Assembly: GCA_964402055.1 (NCBI GenBank)
Contig: CAYOAV010000003.1
Coordinates: 13,258-77,257, forward strand
Direction of reading: 5' to 3'
Source of the DNA: UMGS363 sp964402055
GTDB taxonomy: Bacteria > Bacillota > Clostridia > Oscillospirales > Ruminococcaceae
DNA: 64,000 nt
Made by a program: the position numbers and the translations under genes. Under the pieces are notes generated by a model, which saw only the letters and a list, made by a program, of their open reading frames with translations, made no database searches and had not been told where the DNA came from. Positions 51,196 to 59,354 of this stretch are shown here, one piece after another (positions within the stretch are counted from its first letter, which is position 1; every line of letters starts with the position of its first letter).

Positions 51196-52407
51196 ATGAA
51201 TAAAGTAAAACGCTTTGTTATCACGGACGCTGATTCCTTTGTAAGAGGCGGCACATCTGACGATCCTCATATCATCCCGATTCCCGAGCATAATTTTGAT
51301 CGTCTTGCCGATTTTACAGAAAATAACCGCTATCCTGTTATGCACGAAATACAGCTGCCCGATGGAAGAATGTCCATTCATCCTGCACGTTATGCAGGTA
51401 TAATAACACTTCGTGACGGCACACAAATCGAGCTGATGCCGCAGATATCCGCTGATAAAAACGAAAATACTATCGTTTCAAAAATGCTGATTCTTCGTAT
51501 GCTTGAAGCTATGATCGAAGTCCCTGTAAAAAGAGTAACCGAAAAATACTTCAAAAAAGAACAGCTGAATATATTCGAAATATGCGTCAGAATGTTTCTT
51601 GACGAGGTAGAAAACGTTGTAAGAGGCGGTCTGAAACAGACTTATGTTCCATACAGAGGAAATGAACCGTTTGTAAAAGGAAAAACGATTTATTCCGAAC
51701 ACGCTAAGAAAAATTATGCACATAAAGAAAAGTTTTTCGTTGAATACGATGTTTTCAGCATAAACCGTTCGGAAAATAAGCTTATAAAGACTACTCTCTC
51801 CGCACTTTCAAAGCTTTCCACAAACGGACTTAACCTTAAAAGGATAAGAACGTTACTAATGGATTTCGATGGAGTGGATTTTTCCACAAATCTTAAGCGT
51901 GATTTCAAAAATGTCGTTGACGACAGAAGCATGGCAAGATATTCAAGAGCTATGGGTTGGTGCAGGCTTTTTCTCTTAAACAAGGGAACAACAGCTTTTT
52001 TTTGCGGTGGAAAGGTTGCTTATGCAATGCTCTTCCCAATTGACAAGCTTTTTTGCGGCTGTATCGCTACAAGCCTTCGCCGTCAGATAGACCGCTCAAA
52101 ATACAACTTCCTGACCCCTGAAAAAATGACAAATTCTGTCAACAACGTTTCACTCGACCTTAATATGGAGCCTGTTTCCAATTTTTATGTTAAAAACAAG
52201 CAGGACGATTCATATATAAATATTATATTCAAATTCTACGATTTCAAGAGCTATCACGGAAAGGATACAGACGATACTGCTGTTGTTTTTCCCGTTACAG
52301 AGGTTCTAAATCGTGAGCTTGAAGGATTGCAAAAGAACATGTATCTTGTCGATTTAAAGGATATTGACGGAAGCGTTTCAATATTAAACGAAACCTTCTT
52401 TTTGTAA
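51196..52407 (+). CDS. McrC-like protein with apparently degenerate nuclease site
   Basis: This is a 403-aa partner of the McrB-like ATPase. The N-terminal McrC fold is recognisable (HPARYAGIITLRDGTQIELMP, VSKMLILRMLEAMIEVPVK, and NRSENKLIKTTLSAL). Where the C-terminal PD-(D/E)xK nuclease should give PD and DxK, the sequence reads MEPVSNFYV (about 324-332) and IIFKFYDF (343-350). The acidic residues are absent and only the Lys remains; the later QxxxY motif is also missing. It may therefore act as a non-nucleolytic activator or effector of McrB. I infer this by eye. Confidence 0.78.
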   Translation: MNKVKRFVITDADSFVRGGTSDDPHIIPIPEHNFDRLADFTENNRYPVMHEIQLPDGRMSIHPARYAGIITLRDGTQIELMPQISADKNENTIVSKMLILRMLEAMIEVPVKRVTEKYFKKEQLNIFEICVRMFLDEVENVVRGGLKQTYVPYRGNEPFVKGKTIYSEHAKKNYAHKEKFFVEYDVFSINRSENKLIKTTLSALSKLSTNGLNLKRIRTLLMDFDGVDFSTNLKRDFKNVVDDRSMARYSRAMGWCRLFLLNKGTTAFFCGGKVAYAMLFPIDKLFCGCIATSLRRQIDRSKYNFLTPEKMTNSVNNVSLDLNMEPVSNFYVKNKQDDSYINIIFKFYDFKSYHGKDTDDTAVVFPVTEVLNRELEGLQKNMYLVDLKDIDGSVSILNETFFL

Positions 52408-52421
52408 ATTTTATGTGTTTT

Positions 52422-52446
52422 ACCGCTCTTCGGAGCGGTTTTTTTC
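52422..52446 (+). terminator. Terminator of the mcrB/mcrC-like pair
   Basis: ACCGCTC-TTCG-GAGCGGT, a 7-bp stem with a stable UUCG loop, followed by a long T-run. Confidence 0.92.
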
Positions 52447-52465
52447 TGTTTTTTTCAAATAACTA

Positions 52466-52494
52466 TTGCATTTTTTTCAAAAAAAGTGTATAAT
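52466..52494 (+). promoter_or_regulatory. Promoter upstream of the two miniature elements
   Basis: TTGCAT (52466-52471), 17-base spacer, TATAAT (52489-52494). Its transcript would pass through both palindromic elements into the small membrane-protein gene. Confidence 0.75.
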
Positions 52495-52517
52495 GAATTA
52501 AAGTATCTATGTAAAAT

Positions 52518-52616
52518 ATACTAAACACCATTTAAATCGGAAAAAATCAAGCCGACAATCTCGGATATATTGGATTTTGGCACAAATTTTTCCTGTATTC
52601 TGATGGTATTTAGTAT
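52518..52616. mobile_element. Palindromic miniature element, family A copy 1
   Basis: 99 bases, ends ATACTAAACACCAT and ATGGTATTTAGTAT, internal GGAAAAAATCAAGCCGACAA and ATTTTTCC. About 80-85% identical by eye to 58933-59033. The whole unit can fold into one hairpin. TA at each end suits a TA target site. Confidence 0.8.
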
Positions 52617-52732
52617 CAGGAAGCAACCGATTAAAGTAAAGCGTTCGTTTCGTCATTTTGAAAATGTACGAATTTACGTCTTTGAGTACATTTTGAAAAA
52701 CGACAGAAACATATTAATCAGCGGTTCCTTAG
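52617..52732. mobile_element. Palindromic miniature element, family B copy 2
   Basis: 116 bases, directly abutting family A copy 1. Shared blocks with the inverted copy at 27774-27890 include GATTAAAG, CGTTCGTTTCG, the run TTTTGAAAAACG, ATTAATCAGC and TTCCTTAG. Ends are inverted repeats (AGGAAGC..GATTAA / TTAATCAGC..TTCCT). Confidence 0.75.
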
Positions 52733-52756
52733 ATACTTTTGAAAGGATATGATGCT

Positions 52757-52948
52757 ATGAACGAATATTCAGAAAAAAATTCATCCGATATCCTGCATAT
52801 ACTTTTATGGGTAACAGGTATATTGTCATTTATTCTCGGATTTGTCCTCGGCGTATGCTCTTGGAAAAAGCTGGATAAGCTCCGCAATAAGCATAACAAC
52901 GAAAAATTTGACGCTGACGAATATATCCGCAGTCTTAATCTTGAATAA
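52757..52948 (+). CDS. Small single-pass membrane protein
   Basis: A 63-aa protein with one membrane helix (ILLWVTGILSFILGFVLGVC, about 14-35) and a basic then acidic tail (KKLDKLRNKHNNEKFDADEY). AAAGGA lies 9-10 bases upstream of the ATG. I know no family. Its promoter is about 260 bases away, separated from it by two miniature elements. It is followed after 22 bases by ychF. Confidence 0.7.
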   Translation: MNEYSEKNSSDILHILLWVTGILSFILGFVLGVCSWKKLDKLRNKHNNEKFDADEYIRSLNLE

Positions 52949-52970
52949 AATAAAAAAGGAATTATGAAAT

Positions 52971-54065
52971 ATGAAGCTTGGTATGGTTGGTCTTCCGAAT
53001 GTCGGAAAAAGTACACTTTTTAACGCACTCACAAACGCAGGTGCAGAATCCGCTAACTACCCTTTCTGCACAATTGAACCAAATGTCGGAGTTGTTTCCG
53101 TTCCCGATGAGCGTCTTTTGAAGCTCAAGGAAATGTATGAGCCGAATAAATTTACCCCTGCAACTCTTGAATTTGTTGATATTGCAGGTCTTGTAAAGGG
53201 TGCTTCAAAGGGTGAAGGTCTTGGAAATAAATTCCTTGCAAATATCCGTGAGGTTGATGCTATCGTTCACGTTGTACGTTGCTTTGAAGGTACGGACGTT
53301 ATTCACGTTGATGGTAATATCAACCCGAGAAGAGATATCGAAACAATAGACCTTGAGCTTATTTTCTCGGATATTGAAATGCTCGACAGAAGAATCGACC
53401 GCACTAAAAAGCTTGTCAAGGGTGATAAAAAATATATCGCTGAAGTGGAATTTCTTGAAAAGCTTAAGGCTCACCTTGAAGCAGGTCACTCCGCACGTTC
53501 CTTTGACTTCACCGAGGAAGAAGCAGAAGCAATTAAAAGCACTCCCCTCCTCTCTGCGAAGCCTGTAATTTTTGCGGCCAACCTCTCCGAGGAGGATTTC
53601 AAAAATAATATTGAAAATTCTGTGCATTATAAAACGGTGTGCGAAATAGCCGCAGAAGAAAAGGCATCCGTTTTCCCGATATGTGCTCAGCTTGAAGCCG
53701 AAATATCCGATATGGGCGACGAGGACAAGGCAATGTTTCTTTCCGAGCTTGGTCTTGAAGTTTCGGGGCTTGACAGAATAATCAAGGAGGGTTATGCTCT
53801 GCTTGGTCTTATCTCATTCCTTACAGCAGGTAAGGACGAAGTAAGAGCATGGACTATCACCAACGGCACAAAAGCTCCCAAAGCCGCAGGTAAAATACAT
53901 ACCGATTTTGAAAAGGGCTTTATCAGAGCAGAGGTTGTTTCCTTTGAGGATCTTATGGCTTGCGGAACAATGGCTGCTGCAAAAGAAAAGGGGCTTGTAC
54001 GTCTTGAAGGAAAGGAATATGTTGTCCGTGACGGAGATATTGTTCTTTTTCGCTTTAATGTATGA
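52971..54065 (+). CDS. ychF: Ribosome-binding ATPase YchF
   Basis: YchF is an Obg-family P-loop protein that prefers ATP. The 364-aa product has G1 MVGLPNVGKSTLFNAL, ANYPFCTIEPNVGVV, G3 DIAGLVKGASKGEGLGN and the atypical G4 NLSE (within FAANLSEEDF), the mark of ATP specificity. A C-terminal TGS domain has GKIHTDFEKGFIRAEV. The size is normal. Confidence 0.97.
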   Translation: MKLGMVGLPNVGKSTLFNALTNAGAESANYPFCTIEPNVGVVSVPDERLLKLKEMYEPNKFTPATLEFVDIAGLVKGASKGEGLGNKFLANIREVDAIVHVVRCFEGTDVIHVDGNINPRRDIETIDLELIFSDIEMLDRRIDRTKKLVKGDKKYIAEVEFLEKLKAHLEAGHSARSFDFTEEEAEAIKSTPLLSAKPVIFAANLSEEDFKNNIENSVHYKTVCEIAAEEKASVFPICAQLEAEISDMGDEDKAMFLSELGLEVSGLDRIIKEGYALLGLISFLTAGKDEVRAWTITNGTKAPKAAGKIHTDFEKGFIRAEVVSFEDLMACGTMAAAKEKGLVRLEGKEYVVRDGDIVLFRFNV

Positions 54066-54098
54066 TCGTAATGGGCAGTGTCCCTTATGATAGATAAA

Positions 54099-54125
54099 CG
54101 AAAAACCGCCGAAAATAAGGTTTTT
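54099..54125 (+). other. Weak stem-loop after ychF
   Basis: GAAAAACC and GGTTTTTC form an 8-bp stem with an 11-base loop but without a following T-run. It may be a weak terminator of ychF or part of the leader of the next gene. Confidence 0.35.
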
Positions 54126-54154
54126 CAACAATATTTTTATTGGAGGAAATAAGA

Positions 54155-55627
54155 ATGAACACAAAAAAGATGCTCGCCGCAGTTATGGCACTCACCATGA
54201 CAGCTGCACTCACCGCTTGTGGCGGAGATGACAGCAGCAGCACTAATGACGGAGGTGAAACCACTACTACTACAGAAGCAACCACCACTACCGCAAAGAC
54301 TGTTGCAATTAACACCGAAGGACTTAAGGATGATGAGCAGACTGCTCTTGAAGGAGTTATGGAACAGCTCCAGGACGTTGATCTTGAAAACAAGACTGTT
54401 ACCTACCTTGGACAGACAGATATCAACCCTTCAACTGACGGTGCAAGTAAATCTGTTGGACTTGAAATGTTCGAACAGAAATACGGCGGAAACATCGCAT
54501 ACATTCCTACAACCTGGGAAGACCGTTTTGATAACCTTTCCACTCAGATCCTCAGCGGCGGCGGAGTTGATCTTTTTGATGGTGCAGATACTTCCAACTT
54601 CCCTAAGGGAATTATAAGCGGTATGTTCCAGCCTATCGATGATTATATTGATATCAATTCTGCTATCTGGCAGAATGTTTCACAGGGACTTGAAATGTTT
54701 AAGTTCGGTGGTAAGCACTATGAATTCGTAACATCTGTATCAGCTGAACAGTTTGTTATTTATGATAAGTCTACTATCGAAGCATTCGGCTTTGATGATC
54801 CATGGGAGCTTTATGAAAAGGGCGAATGGAACTGGGATAGCTTCAAGTCAATGCTCTATGAGTTCGTTGATCCTGATGCTGATCAGTATGGTCTTGACGG
54901 CTGGTGGAACGAAAAGTCCCTCTTTATGTCCGCAGGCGTTCCTCTCGTTGGTCTTAGCGAAGACGGCGGTATCCAGAGCAATATTTACGATGCAACCGTT
55001 GAAAAGGCTATGAACTTCCAGTATGAGCTTAATCAGAATGGATGCAGATTCCCAATGGCTGAATTCAGCTGGAGCGAGCATCCTGAATACCTCGGCGAAG
55101 GCAAGGAATTGTTCTACATAATCGGTGAATGGGGCTTCAAAGGCGATCCTTCAACATGGAGAGCTGCAGTATCTTCACCTGAAAATCTTGGTATCGCACC
55201 TGTTCCTTCCCCTGCTGGTTCTGATCCTTATCAGAGCGTATCTCTTACTGGTTATGCTCTCTGTAAGGGTGCTGCTAACCCTGAGGGTGCTGCTCTCTTC
55301 GCTGAATGCGAAACACTCTCTAAGGTTGATCCTGATACTATTGCTATTTCCGATAGAAAGGCTCTTGATGATAACCAGTGGACACAGGAAACACTTGACA
55401 AGGTTAAGGCAATTCACGAGCTTGCAAGACAGTACCCTGTTATTGACTACTCCACAGGTTCATCCTCCGATATTGCTTCACTTACAACAGACGGCGGCGA
55501 TGAAATGGGTATGAGATCTGCACTTTATGGTATTGAATGGGCTACGATGAAGGATCAGATCGGCGATACAGTTGAACTTCTCGTTGCTGAAGTTAATGAA
55601 AAGCTCCAGGCTGCTATTGCTGAATAA
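54155..55627 (+). CDS. Extracellular solute-binding lipoprotein, tandem copy 1
   Basis: The product is 490 aa from the ATG at 54155 (GGAGG 8 bases upstream). Lipoprotein signal MNTKKMLAAVMALTMTAALTACG has the lipid Cys in LTAC, followed by a Thr/Asp-rich linker (about 25-50) and a family-1 type solute-binding fold (VGLEMFEQKYGGNIAYIPTT, APVPSPAGSDPYQSVSLTGY). The ligand is probably a carbohydrate, judging from Trp/Tyr content and family. No permease or ATPase is nearby. No clear promoter was found. Copy 2 follows after 40 bases. Confidence 0.88.
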   Translation: MNTKKMLAAVMALTMTAALTACGGDDSSSTNDGGETTTTTEATTTTAKTVAINTEGLKDDEQTALEGVMEQLQDVDLENKTVTYLGQTDINPSTDGASKSVGLEMFEQKYGGNIAYIPTTWEDRFDNLSTQILSGGGVDLFDGADTSNFPKGIISGMFQPIDDYIDINSAIWQNVSQGLEMFKFGGKHYEFVTSVSAEQFVIYDKSTIEAFGFDDPWELYEKGEWNWDSFKSMLYEFVDPDADQYGLDGWWNEKSLFMSAGVPLVGLSEDGGIQSNIYDATVEKAMNFQYELNQNGCRFPMAEFSWSEHPEYLGEGKELFYIIGEWGFKGDPSTWRAAVSSPENLGIAPVPSPAGSDPYQSVSLTGYALCKGAANPEGAALFAECETLSKVDPDTIAISDRKALDDNQWTQETLDKVKAIHELARQYPVIDYSTGSSSDIASLTTDGGDEMGMRSALYGIEWATMKDQIGDTVELLVAEVNEKLQAAIAE

Positions 55628-55667
55628 TTTGTGATATTTCAGAATAATAATATTGGAGAAAAATAGA

Positions 55668-57128
55668 ATGAACACAAAAAAGATGCTTGCCGCAGTTATG
55701 GCACTCTCCATGACAGCTGCTCTTACCGCCTGTGGCGATAATGGCGGCAGCACAAATGACGGCGACGCTACAACAACTACAGAAGCAACCACAACCACAG
55801 GTGTTACTGTAGAAGTAAACACCGAGGAGCTTAAAGATGAGGAGCAGGAAGCTCTCAACACTGTTATGGATCAGCTTCAGGATGTGGAACTTGAAAACAA
55901 GGAAATCAAGTGGTTTGCTAACTACGATCTTAACCCTACAACCAACGGTGCTTCAAAAAAGGTTGAGGTTGAAATGTTCGAGCAGAAGTACGGCGGTACT
56001 ATCAAGTACTATCCTACTGAATGGGCTGACAGATATGACAAGCTTTCTACATATCTTCTCGGCGGCGAAGGCATTGACTTCTACCCTGGCAACGATGCAA
56101 ACAATCTACCGAGCGGTATCGTAAAGGGTATGTTCCAACCTGTTGATGATTATATCGACCTTGATTCTGCAATCTGGCAGAATGTTTCAAATGCAATGGA
56201 GCTTTACAACTTCGGTGGTAAGCACTGGACATTCGTAACAGCTGTTACACCTGAACAGGTACTCATCTACAACAAGGAAACAATTGAATCAAACGGTCTT
56301 GACGATCCTTGGGAGCTTTATGAGGCAGGCAACTGGAACTGGGAAACATTCAAGTCTATGCTTCTTGAATTCGTTGATCCTGATGCTGATCAGTACGGCC
56401 TTGACAACTGGTTCAATGAAAAGGCTCTTCACCTCTCCGCAGGCGTTCCCACAGTTTCCGCAGTTGACGGTCACGTTGTATGTAACATCAATGATCCTAC
56501 AATTGAAAAGGCTATGAATTTCCAGTATGAGCTTTATCAGAATGGACTTGTTCTTAACACAGAGCTTTTCAACTGGTCTATCCAGCCTCAGTTTATGGGT
56601 GAAGGCAAAGAGCTTTTCTGGCTTAACGGTACATGGGGAATTGAAGGCGATCCTTCAACATGGTCAATTCAGGTCGATCCTGAAAATATCGGAATTGCAC
56701 CTGTTCCTTCTCCTGAAGGCTCGGATCCTTATCAGTCTGTATCAGTTCAGGGCTATGCTCTTTGTGAAGGCGCTCAGAATCCTCAGGGTGTTGCTCTCTT
56801 TGCAGAATGTACTATTCTTGCAAATAACGATCCTTCGACAATCGAAATCAACCACAGAAAGTCTAAGGATGACAGCAAGTGGACAGATGAGATGATTGAA
56901 AGAATCGATGAGATCACAGAGCTTGCATATCAGTACCCTGTACTTGACCTTGCAGCAGGCTGCTCCGCTGATATCGCTTCCATTACAACTGATGGCGGTG
57001 CTAATGTCGGCACAAGAGCTCCTTTCCACGGCACAGACTGGGCTACAGTCAGAGAATCAACAGCTGATACACTTATCATGCTCGTTGAAGAGGTTGATGA
57101 AAAGCTCCAGGCAGCTATTTCTGAATAA
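55668..57128 (+). CDS. Extracellular solute-binding lipoprotein, tandem copy 2
   Basis: A 486-aa paralogue of copy 1, with the same signal MNTKKMLAAVMALSMTAALTACG and linker, and many shared blocks (DDPWELYE, FKSMLLEFVDPDADQYGLD, MNFQYELYQNG, SVSVQGYALCEGA). The two are clearly duplicated and diverged along the full length. GGAGAAA lies upstream of the ATG. A strong terminator follows at 57141-57179, so the pair is one unit. Distinct but related ligands are plausible. Confidence 0.88.
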   Translation: MNTKKMLAAVMALSMTAALTACGDNGGSTNDGDATTTTEATTTTGVTVEVNTEELKDEEQEALNTVMDQLQDVELENKEIKWFANYDLNPTTNGASKKVEVEMFEQKYGGTIKYYPTEWADRYDKLSTYLLGGEGIDFYPGNDANNLPSGIVKGMFQPVDDYIDLDSAIWQNVSNAMELYNFGGKHWTFVTAVTPEQVLIYNKETIESNGLDDPWELYEAGNWNWETFKSMLLEFVDPDADQYGLDNWFNEKALHLSAGVPTVSAVDGHVVCNINDPTIEKAMNFQYELYQNGLVLNTELFNWSIQPQFMGEGKELFWLNGTWGIEGDPSTWSIQVDPENIGIAPVPSPEGSDPYQSVSVQGYALCEGAQNPQGVALFAECTILANNDPSTIEINHRKSKDDSKWTDEMIERIDEITELAYQYPVLDLAAGCSADIASITTDGGANVGTRAPFHGTDWATVRESTADTLIMLVEEVDEKLQAAISE

Positions 57129-57140
57129 TCTTGATACAAT

Positions 57141-57179
57141 AAAAGTGTACGGTGGATATTCCGCTGTACACTTTTTTTA
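57141..57179 (+). terminator. Terminator of the solute-binding protein pair
   Basis: AAAGTGTAC and GTACACTTT pair around a partly paired GC-rich loop, followed by a T-run. Confidence 0.88.
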
Positions 57180-57287
57180 TCAAAATTAAATTATCGCCAT
57201 TTTTTACAACAAAAAGCAGGAAATCTTATCTTTTTTTCTGTACAAAAGCAAAAAAATTGAAATTTTTTATTTTTTTTTGAAAAACAC

Positions 57288-57316
57288 TTGCTTTTTTCTT
57301 TTACTTATGGTATAAT
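57288..57316 (+). promoter_or_regulatory. Promoter of rpmB
   Basis: TTGCTT (57288-57293), 17-base spacer, TATAAT (57311-57316). The preceding 57180-57287 is a very AT-rich stretch with no feature I can name. Confidence 0.8.
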
Positions 57317-57361
57317 CGATATGTTGATTATGTAACGACTATGAAAAGGAGGTGTAACCCT

Positions 57362-57550
57362 ATGGCAAAGTGCGAAATTTGCGGAAAGGGTGTTACTTTC
57401 GGTATAAAGGTTTCCCATTCTCACCGTCGTAATAACAGAACTTGGAAGCCTAATGTTAAGCGCGTAAAGGCAATCGTTAACGGAACTCCTACACATATTT
57501 ATGTATGTTCCAGATGTCTTCGTTCCAATAAGGTTACCCGTGCTGTATAA
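57362..57550 (+). CDS. rpmB: 50S ribosomal protein L28
   Basis: 62 aa starting MAKCEICGKG after an AGGAGGTG site. It has two Cys pairs (CEIC and CSRC), the zinc-binding (C+) form of L28. Also visible are GIKVSHSHRRNNRTWKPN and the short C-terminal KVTRAV. It is a single-gene unit with its own promoter and terminator. Confidence 0.96.
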   Translation: MAKCEICGKGVTFGIKVSHSHRRNNRTWKPNVKRVKAIVNGTPTHIYVCSRCLRSNKVTRAV

Positions 57551-57564
57551 TTGCCGCAATAATG

Positions 57565-57597
57565 AGGACGCTTTCGTTATGAGAGCGTCCTTTTTAT
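57565..57597 (+). terminator. Terminator of rpmB
   Basis: AGGACGCT and AGCGTCCT form an 8-bp stem followed by a T-run. Confidence 0.88.
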
Positions 57598-57621
57598 TTT
57601 ATCCCGAATAAGCAATTTATG

Positions 57622-57665
57622 AAAAAGCTGTGCGATTTCAATTAAGATAAAATCGCACAGCTTTA
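57622..57665. terminator. Terminator of tyrS (bidirectional shape)
   Basis: AAAGCTGTGCGATTT and AAATCGCACAGCTTT form a 15-bp stem; on the minus strand it is followed by TTTTTC just past the tyrS stop. Confidence 0.85.
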
Positions 57666-57669
57666 AATT

Positions 57670-58884
57670 TTATGCCCTTACAGCCTTATGGAAAATCTTT
57701 TTGCCCTTTTTGATAACAACAGAATCATCAATTGCAATAACAGCGTTCGGATCTGTTACCTTTACATCGTCAACTGCAATGCCGTTCTGCTGAACAAGTC
57801 GTCTTCCCTCGCTCTTAGACGGACAAAGACCAGTCTTAACAAGAAGCTCAAGAATATTGATTCCACCTTCAAGCTCAGCGGCAGGAATCTCTGTTGACGG
57901 CATATCATCGGAAGCTCCACCGTTTGCAAAAATAGCCTTCGCTGCAGCAAGTGCCTTGTCAGCCTCTTCATCGCCATGTACAAGCTTTGTAAGCTCATAA
58001 GCAAGAAGCTCCTTAGCCTTGTTAAGCTCTGCACCCTGCATTGTTTTTTCCATTTCCTCGATCTGCTCGATAGGAACAAAGGTAAGCATTTTCAGGCACT
58101 TAATAACGTCTGCATCATCAACGTTTCTCCAATACTGGAAGAAGTCATAAGGTGATGTTTTTTCAGGGTCAAGCCATACAGCACCGCTGACGGTCTTACC
58201 CATTTTCTTACCCTCGCTGTTGAGGAGAAGAGTTATCGTCATTGCATGAGCGTCCTTACCAAGCTTTTTGCGGATAAGCTCCGTACCTCCAAGCATATTT
58301 GCCCACTGGTCATCTCCGCCGAACTGCATATTACAGCCGTATTTCTGATAAAGCATATAGAAATCATAGCTCTGCATTATCATATAGTTAAATTCAAGGA
58401 AGGTAAGTCCCCTCTCCATACGCTGCTTATAGCATTCAAAGGTGAGCATTTTATTTACGCTGAAGCAAGCACCTACTTCACGCAGAACATCAACATAATT
58501 AAGGTCAAGAAGCCAGTCACCGTTGTTTACAACGATTGCCTTATCCTCGGAAAAATCAATAAACCTACTCATCTGCTTTTTAAAGCATTCAACATTGTGG
58601 TCAATGGTTTCCTTTGTCATCATTTTTCTCATATCAGTCTTACCTGACGGATCACCTATCATAGCAGTACCGCCGCCGATAAGTGCGATAGGCTTATTTC
58701 CTGCCATCTGCAAACGCTTCATAAGGCAGAGTGCCATAAAATGTCCAACGTGGAGGCTGTCTGCTGTCGGGTCAAAGCCGATATAAAAGGTAGCCTTTCC
58801 GTTATTTATCATTGTACTGATTTCCTTTTCATCGGTAACCTGTGCAATAAGTCCTCTTCTTACAAGTTCTTCATATAAAGTCAT
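57670..58884 (-). CDS. tyrS: Tyrosyl-tRNA synthetase
   Basis: The 404-aa class I synthetase carries FDPTADSLHVGHFMAL (the HIGH-type motif), DFYMLYQKYGCNMQFGGDDQW, and a KMSKS-type loop GKKMGKTVSG (KMGKT variant). A C-terminal S4-like RNA-binding domain is present (CPSKSEGRRLVQQNGI). AAGGAGAAG precedes the ATG at 58884. A Tyr T-box leader lies upstream, and a miniature element separates it from the gene. Confidence 0.96.
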   Translation of the reverse strand: MTLYEELVRRGLIAQVTDEKEISTMINNGKATFYIGFDPTADSLHVGHFMALCLMKRLQMAGNKPIALIGGGTAMIGDPSGKTDMRKMMTKETIDHNVECFKKQMSRFIDFSEDKAIVVNNGDWLLDLNYVDVLREVGACFSVNKMLTFECYKQRMERGLTFLEFNYMIMQSYDFYMLYQKYGCNMQFGGDDQWANMLGGTELIRKKLGKDAHAMTITLLLNSEGKKMGKTVSGAVWLDPEKTSPYDFFQYWRNVDDADVIKCLKMLTFVPIEQIEEMEKTMQGAELNKAKELLAYELTKLVHGDEEADKALAAAKAIFANGGASDDMPSTEIPAAELEGGINILELLVKTGLCPSKSEGRRLVQQNGIAVDDVKVTDPNAVIAIDDSVVIKKGKKIFHKAVRA

Positions 58885-58932
58885 TTTTACTTCTCCTTAT
58901 ATATTATTTATATCAACCGCATTGACGGTCTT

Positions 58933-59033
58933 ATACTAAACGCCATTTAAAATTCGGAAAAAATCAAGCCGACAATCCGGAATATATGGATTTCGGTGCA
59001 TATTTTTTCCAGTATTTTATTGGTGTTTAGTAT
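58933..59033. mobile_element. Palindromic miniature element, family A copy 2
   Basis: 101 bases, ends ATACTAAACGCCAT and ATTGGTGTTTAGTAT. The arms match for about 32 bases and then continue (CCGACAATCC with GGATTTCGG), so the RNA form would be one long hairpin. Homologous to 52518-52616. It sits in the tyrS transcript between the T-box and the ribosome binding site. Confidence 0.82.
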
Positions 59034-59105
59034 TACTATTGTAACATTAATATTCTTAATAAACGATGAAATCAAAAAACGGATATCACAACCCTTCAAT
59101 GATAA

Positions 59106-59348
59106 ATAAAAATCCCCCTTGAAAGCCAAAGCTTCAAGAGGGCGAATTATCGCTGTACCACCTCAGTTTATCCGCAAAATTGCAGACCTTTAGGACGCTG
59201 TAACGGGCGTAAACCGCATATTCCTACTGTTGATTTCAGAATACAAGCTCCAAGATGTAATTCACGCAAGGACGGCATCCCTTTCCACCTGCCAGAGACT
59301 CTCTTTAACCGCTTTTTCTTCCGCTTATTTGATTCTCTTCACTGCTTT
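59106..59348 (-). promoter_or_regulatory. T-box riboswitch of tyrS (Tyr-specific)
   Basis: The T-box signature GAGGTGGTACAGCG (minus strand, near 59155) is followed by a terminator stem CCCTCTTGAAGC / GCTTTCAAGGGGG with T-run (near 59110). Stem I is present, and its specifier loop reads GAATTACATC with codon UAC, Tyr. Low charged tRNA-Tyr would favour read-through into tyrS. Confidence 0.9.
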
Positions 59349-59354
59349 TATGAT

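Noticed and set aside
52570..52752. 60-codon frame on the plus strand
   Set aside because: It is made wholly of two palindromic miniature elements.
54219..54617. 132-codon frame inside the first solute-binding gene
   Set aside because: It is a shifted frame of the clear lipoprotein gene, with no site or motif.
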